Part shown: piece by piece, positions 58,360-64,000 of the stretch
Layout: every line of letters begins with the position of its first letter
How positions within the stretch are numbered: position 1 is the first letter of the stretch
NCBI RefSeq assembly: GCF_036884655.1
Contig: NC_088355.1
Coordinates: forward strand, 41,407,001-41,471,000
Source: Musa acuminata AAA Group
Taxonomy: Eukaryota; Streptophyta; Magnoliopsida; Zingiberales; Musaceae
Direction: 5' to 3'
Length of the DNA stretch: 64,000 nt
The notes under the pieces: model-generated
Told to the model about the DNA's origin: nothing
The model's database searches: none
The model's input: only the letters and a program-made list of their open reading frames with translations
Made by a program: the position numbers and the translations under genes

Positions 58360-59159
58360 CGAAATAGTTTATTTTATATTCACTTAATAAGTAATCTGAT
58401 CTTTCGCAGATATTTCCTCTCTCATTAACTCATTTTATCTACTTCTAATTATGATTAATATTTGTTCATGAAACAAATTAATATATCGAATATAAAAATA
58501 TAATATTAGCTAAACATTATAATATTTTCCATTTAACCATCAAATGATATATTCGTAATCTGCTAAATATAAATTCCATTTTAATCTCGTTCGAGCTATC
58601 TCTGCACTTGCGGGCACGTCGTACTGAAGCACGAGAAGTTCTCGTCGAATTCGACTCATCTTCTACATCAGGAAGAAATCTGTGTCAATCCATCCTTACT
58701 AGGCGTATTGAGACCGCTCAATTCGTGGGCTTACCCTTCGACAAAAGGTCGGTAAGAAAGGATCATTAACCCTAGAATTGCAAAGGATGAGCTCTTGGTA
58801 AACTAATTTGGGCTTCTTTATGGCTGATGCTGAAGTTTCATCAGTTTGATCGTTTTGGATCGAAGAATTTATAGAAAATTCGCCGGTTGTCTCAATCTCC
58901 GGCATTTAAATCAGAAATCTAGGTTTGGCATATTCTCTATGTGTCGGTGATTGGATCATTTTTCTTGTTCAAAACCCTAGAATCTTCTTTCTACTTCTGA
59001 AAGAAAACCCTTTATTTGTTTGTTCGTATCTCTTGATTGCTAGTTGGTTGCAATCTCTATTTCACCCGAAAAGTTGGTATTTTTCTACCAAAAACTACCA
59101 CCTTCCTTATTGAGTTGGTTACTGTGATGGGTTGGACGTGATGATTAGAAATGATGCAG
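57867..59159. other. Flank right of the retroelement pair
   Basis: 57898-58340 is GC-rich. On the minus strand it has an 89-codon frame with an acidic part (DEDEDEAVEDDDGNE) followed by FDVRSLPSVRFLSYLASLVP, which reads like real protein but which I cannot assign; it may be a truncated gene end. A (TA)n run lies at 58334-58359. 58360-59159 is AT-rich with nothing recognised. Confidence 0.35.
58334..58359. repeat. (TA)n microsatellite
   Basis: About thirteen TA units. Confidence 0.9.
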
Positions 59160-60007
59160 GTATCGACTGGGACCATACCAAGTGGGAGCAACTTCTCTAT
59201 TTGAACTGCTTCAATGTCCAAAAAAGGGTTTCAGAAGCTAGAGTGTTTGAATTTATTGTCTAGACGCACTGATGATAGTGTGTTGGCTGTTTTGAAAGAA
59301 GTGGGGCCGGTAATTATTGGTTTTGGTTGCCTTAGATTTGTTGAAGCTGGTTATTTCGAGAAACTGAGCTGCCCAAGCAGTTGGGTGTTTTTTTGGGATT
59401 TTCAGGAGAGTCAGGCATATGTTTGTTGATTCGGGGTCATACCTGTGCTTGTTTCATTAATAAAGGAGGGTAATTCCTCAGTAATGCTCTCATGATAATT
59501 TCTAGTCTTGTTTACTACCTCAGACCTGTAGCTCAAGCTGGTGCAATCCTGTTGTATGTGGAGCTGCACAAAGGACCTGAACCCCTTGGAAAAGAAATTG
59601 CTGAATATGTTTTTTGTGTATCGGCTCTAGAGAGGAGAATGCTGTGATGTATCAGAAGAGATGGTGAGGATTCTTGAGGCTGATGCCGAGAAGGCAAACG
59701 CTGCAGCTTCATATGTTCTGTGGGATCTTTCAAGGTACAGTCCATTTCTGTTTTCAAAGAATTGGGTGTAATTCCAGTTCTGGTTGAGCTTTCCCAGAAT
59801 ACATATGGTGATCTTAGGGAGAAGCCATCTCGTGCTACTACATGACTAAACTATTATGCAGCAAACAGGGATACCATCTTATCAGCTGGTGCAATTCCTG
59901 TTCTTATTGATCTCTTGAGTGGTGAGCTGGATGAGGTGAGAGACTATGCAGCAGAATGTCTGATTAACTTTGCAGAAGACCCATTGTATCGAGTGCAAGT
60001 GTCTTAA
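59160..60007 (+). pseudogene. Armadillo-repeat protein pseudogene
   Basis: Fragments in several frames read as armadillo repeats: GATSLFELLQCPKK, GFQKLECLNLLSRRTDD, SVLAVLKEVGPVIIGFG, then PVAQAGAILLYVEL, GPEPLGKEIAEYVF, EEMVRILEADAEKANAAAS, LGVIPVLVELSQNTYGDL and ILSAGAIPVLIDLLSGELDE with VRDYAAECLINFAEDPLY. Armadillo proteins are helical scaffolds for protein binding. Frameshifts lie in the A-run near 59221-59226 and near 59630-59645; stops occur near 59843 and at 60004. No start or full set of repeats is present. Confidence 0.78.
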
Positions 60008-63000
60008 GCCTTTATAATTCAATCGTTTGTGACCATCCAAGATAGATTAATTCAATTCTAGACTACGGTAAGTGTATATTCAGGTCTATGATCAAATATT
60101 GATCAATCCACTTAAAAAACGGATCTGATGAACCCTGTGATGTTATGATCTTAGGGGCTCAATGACATTGTTATTCTGTTCCTAGCTTTATACAATGTAT
60201 CAAGTCAAAATGCAAAGTGTATATCCAGCTCTTTGTTACTTTTAGATTTAATTTCTAGTATTACTAATAAATTTTTACTTCAATGGGTCATGCTCACTTG
60301 CTCAAGCTTTAGTTGGCTCTTTCTTTGACTCTAGGTGTGTTACTTCTGTAAGTAAATTTGAGTAGTTACATTTTTGTCAACTGAGAAAAAAAAATTGCAT
60401 ATAGAAGCACCTTTAGTTGTTACAAAAACTTACCATAAAATGATATGGCAAATCCATTTGCCTTTACAGAAGAATATTTACTAATTATCAAGACTTGGTC
60501 TAGTCTTTTTAGGTTCTTGAGCTCACAACATGAGTCCACATAAGATTATATTTAGTGTAAGTTACTCTAGATGGTGTTAATTTAACTTAATAACAACGTT
60601 GCTTGCTTGATAGCAATTTGTTAGCTACTTTTCATTCAATCTGATTTATTATGTGATGGACATTAATATAGGTGAGCTTAGCTTTAGTTTCATATTACTT
60701 GCATGTTCCATATTGCCTGATTATGATCATAACCATAATGCACCAAAGATGCATTTATCAGATTTGCTCATTAAAAACCCATTGTAGAGCTCTATTGATT
60801 GTCGTCACTGTTGTATAACATATGTTATATATACATACATGTAATGTGTAACTTAAATACTCATGCAGTTATGTATGTTGGTGATGTTCCAGATGCTGAT
60901 ACACATACATTCTTATTGCATACATATTGGATATTGGATCTGTGACTATTATCCCTTTGTTTCTCTACTCGCACTTAGAATAACTTGCAACTGTAATTTT
61001 TTTATAAACCTGACAAAATAAAAATTTTCTCAGATGCAGTAAGTTAAAGTATATGTTTTCATTCTTTCCTGTGTCCTACTTCTTTATGTTCTCCTGACTG
61101 TTGCAGTTATTTGATCGAGGCCATCGTAATTGGGGATCCAATATTATTATTAGTTTGTATGGATATAAACCAAAGGAAGACCCACAAAAACATATTAGGT
61201 ATTTGGTTAATTGCATTATGTGACTAAGGACCCAATCACATTATTATATTTTGCAGATATAAACTGATGATATTCCTATGCTAGCATTCATTCAAGGAAA
61301 ACTGAGAACTTCAAAAATATTAATATTATAAAAGATTAATAGATTTAGATATTTTAAGTCTTTCACCATGATTGTTTTTGGAGCCAATAAACTCAAACCT
61401 AATGACTTGGAAAGACCAAAATATCTTAACTAATGTAGTACCCATTCTTTTTATTGGAGTTGAACAGTATGCATATCATAATCCACAATGGCAAAGCAGC
61501 TAACCTTATCCCTATACACTACTGATCAAGCAAAATTGTGTACCCCTACATGCATACCATGACCCAGAATAATCAATTTTCTTGGTAAACACTGTCTCAA
61601 CCAGGCAAAACAATATGGGACATGAGTGCTGATTGACGTACATATTCATGAACTTAGTTATCTGATCATCCGTGTTTGTGTTGAGTAGCTGATGATGCAT
61701 ATGCAGATTTTTATTCATGATGATCCAATTTTCTTTCTTTTTTTTTGGTTATAAACTTGATATCAATTCGTCATCATTGATATAAACTTTCCAGTTGATA
61801 AAAGACATTAGATAAATCCAGGTAAAACAATTCAAGATCTGTTACCATATGCATCATATGTGCATAATATTATATTGATACTGTTTAGCAGTAACCTTGA
61901 CTTAATTATTTACATTATCCTGTTTCTGATGGATGTTTCCTTTCATAATTCCTTCATGTATGTTGTTAAAAACTTATTTTGAATAGTCATAACTCATAAG
62001 CTTGCATAGAGATTTTTGTGTAACAGATCAGAAATAACAACTTATTGGAAAAGATGGTTGAAGTGTACCTCATCATTTTGCACTAGCACAAAAGTTCACT
62101 ATTGGGGCTTGGAACATTTTTGGATAAAGATCAAGTTTGCTTATCTTGATTACTTGGAAACTGAGATTCTTATATAAGTTATTTATGCTTGCCACCCATG
62201 ACAAGCTTCCAGTACCTCAAATGCTCTTGGATGTCCCCTTTGCCAATGGGATCACCAGTTGTTTATGTAAGTCCCATGGGTGTAGTATCCATTGCTTTTA
62301 GTCTAGTTATTCATTCGAGGCATATAACATAATATGAAAACACTAAGCAATAAGAATCAGCATTGGAGGTCATCAAATTTCTCCCTAGGAGTTGCTGACC
62401 CAAACAAGAAACCTTTTTGCATCAATTGATCAGATGTGAGAAAGCTCTTACTAATCTTTTGCAAGTGCTAAGAGATTTTTTTTCTCACAATTCAAACTTT
62501 CTTAGAAAGGTAAATAATAGATAGTTCTGCATCCTTTGCTGGCATTACAACAGAATTAGTCTCATGAGCACATGAGAGGCAAAGATCAAGAAGGACCATG
62601 GTGCTTCAAAATTCAAATACTCTTCAGTTAGCTAGAGAATGTTTGTCATGGATTTTTCAGCAATTTACAAATGCTTATATTGCTCTACATGTTTGTTTAA
62701 AAAGGGATAAACGCTTAAGGCTTTTATTAGCAATGTATATGTCTGTACGTACTTATTTCCTAAACAAAATTGTAAGATAACCAAACTTACTTTTTTTCTG
62801 TTTGTTTTGTGGTTTAAGCTGGTCGAAGTTCTTGTTGATTCAGGAAGAATGCTCTGTTTGTTAAGAAACAAGTATGGTGGTGATCTATGGAATTAATAAG
62901 TAAATACTTCGGAGGGTCTGCTCTAAATCAAGCTGCCAATAGTTTGCTGCAAGTATGAAAGCTTTGCTTGTTCTCGAATCTTCAGCACAGGGATGGGACA

Positions 63001-63916
63001 TGAAAATGAGTTCTTCAAACTAAGTTTTGTGGTGAAAAACTTGCAATGAGGATTAAAGGAGGGCTTCTTGCAGGGAGGGAGGCTTCTGCTTTGGAACTAT
63101 ACAAGTTGGAATCTGGAAGTCCTAAAAGTAACTGGCAGCTGGTAAGACATCGTTTCAAGAGTATAATTATCTTCCGACCCTCTCATGCTTTTGCTAGAGC
63201 TCTTTGTTTTCTCATTATCGATATCATGCTTCAGATATCCGACATCAAGAGACGAACCAATACAACAGGATTAGGAGAAGAAGACATGTTATGCATCATG
63301 TCAGGCCCCATCGAAGATGCAGATGGTTCAAGTGTCATGTAAGAGATCTGTTCTTATATGCAGAAATCTTTCTCGTTTCTTTCTGCAAGACTGGCCAAAC
63401 AGAAGGAATCTCCTTAAAAGAATTCGACGGTTCATGAGCTAACAACGATACAGCAATCCATCCTTGTGCTGGTTGTGACTCCATGGTCAGCAGTTGGTGC
63501 AGCTTTCATGATCAACAGTATCACCACCACCAGGAACATCAAGGACAGCAAGAACGACAGCGTGCACTTGCAGCTCTTAGTGGGTCGCCCAGGCTCAATA
63601 TCTACCGTGGAGAAGTAGACAGTTTGTGAGACTGCAATAATGCACTGAGCCATGCATACCTTGTCGAATTCATGGATGAAGTTTTCTTTGGATGTAGCCA
63701 ATGGCTGGACTCTGTTCGACATCGCTGCTTTTCACGACTGAAACATGCAGTCAGTTCAACATTATTGTGGGCTTCTATTTGTTCCACTCTGCTGTGTCTG
63801 ATCCATGCATGAAAGAAGTTATGCTTTTACATATGTCCTTGGAAAGTGTGGAAATTTTTAATATATCTTAGCATCTCTGTCAAGTGTTAAGATTAAAGTA
63901 TATTAGTTTGTTTGAG

Positions 63917-63919
<3 letters not shown>
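60008..63919. other. AT-rich stretch, no gene established
   Basis: Nearly 4 kb with only short frames. The frame at 63046-63342 reads GGLLAGREASALELYKLESG, which looks protein-like, but I cannot assign it. Its GTAAGAC after TGGCAGCTG would be a possible splice donor. 63432-63722 (minus) is another short unassigned frame. Confidence 0.35.

Positions 63920-63952
<33 letters not shown>
63920..63952. repeat. (TA)n microsatellite
   Basis: About sixteen TA units. Confidence 0.9.
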
Positions 63953-63955
<3 letters not shown>

Positions 63956-64000
63956 TAAAACATCCCTAATATCTTGAGCATAATATTGGTTAATATATCA

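Noticed and set aside
1..64000. CRISPR array, phage, toxin or operon-type defence system
   Set aside because: The DNA is plant nuclear with introns; no such arrays or gene clusters were seen.

Overview
This window is nuclear DNA of a flowering plant. It has AT-rich introns with GT-AG borders, plant-type gene families, copia-type retroelement debris, long microsatellites and decayed 5S rDNA. The gene styles (a group I WRKY, a phytocystatin, a CCCH/OST-HTH/RRM protein, a SET of GC-rich first exons) suggest a monocot, and a Musa-like (Zingiberales) genome is my best guess. That guess is inference only.

Layout. 1-6.5 kb is mostly non-coding, with a short retroelement remnant (4690-5115). 7.3-10.5 kb holds an intact 11-exon type I inositol polyphosphate 5-phosphatase. 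12.2-13.6 kb is a decayed tandem array of four 5S rRNA gene units. 15.0-15.3 kb is a broken phytocystatin. 15.9-20.0 kb is bounded by two long inverted repeat arms. 20.3-20.9 kb is a dead DUF3537 membrane-protein copy. 21.95-23.2 kb is an intact single-exon C2-domain protein. 24.3-26.6 kb is a thymidine kinase gene with a 61-bp duplication across a splice donor and a frameshifted C-terminus. 27.65-32.5 kb is a group I WRKY pseudogene. 35.05-37.9 kb and 42.6-45.0 kb are two tandem paralogues of a CCCH zinc finger / OST-HTH / RRM RNA-binding protein, separated by repeat-rich DNA. 45.96-46.65 kb (minus) is an mTERF pseudogene. 48.5-57.9 kb is a near-palindromic pair of copia elements joined head to head, with a nested solo LTR in one arm and a 61-bp direct repeat at both outer ends. 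59.2-60.0 kb is an armadillo-repeat pseudogene. The rest, to 64 kb, is AT-rich with nothing recognised.

The intact genes do not form a pathway; they are ordinary neighbours on a plant chromosome. Phosphoinositide turnover (5-phosphatase), membrane or lipid binding (C2 protein), nucleotide salvage (thymidine kinase) and RNA binding (the CCCH pair) are separate roles. The distinctive feature is structural: six decayed host genes, a degenerate 5S array, and two separate large inverted-repeat structures in 64 kb. I did not find a convincing new biochemical system. The best candidates for follow-up are the inverted copia pair, the thymidine kinase splice-site duplication and the 5S array.
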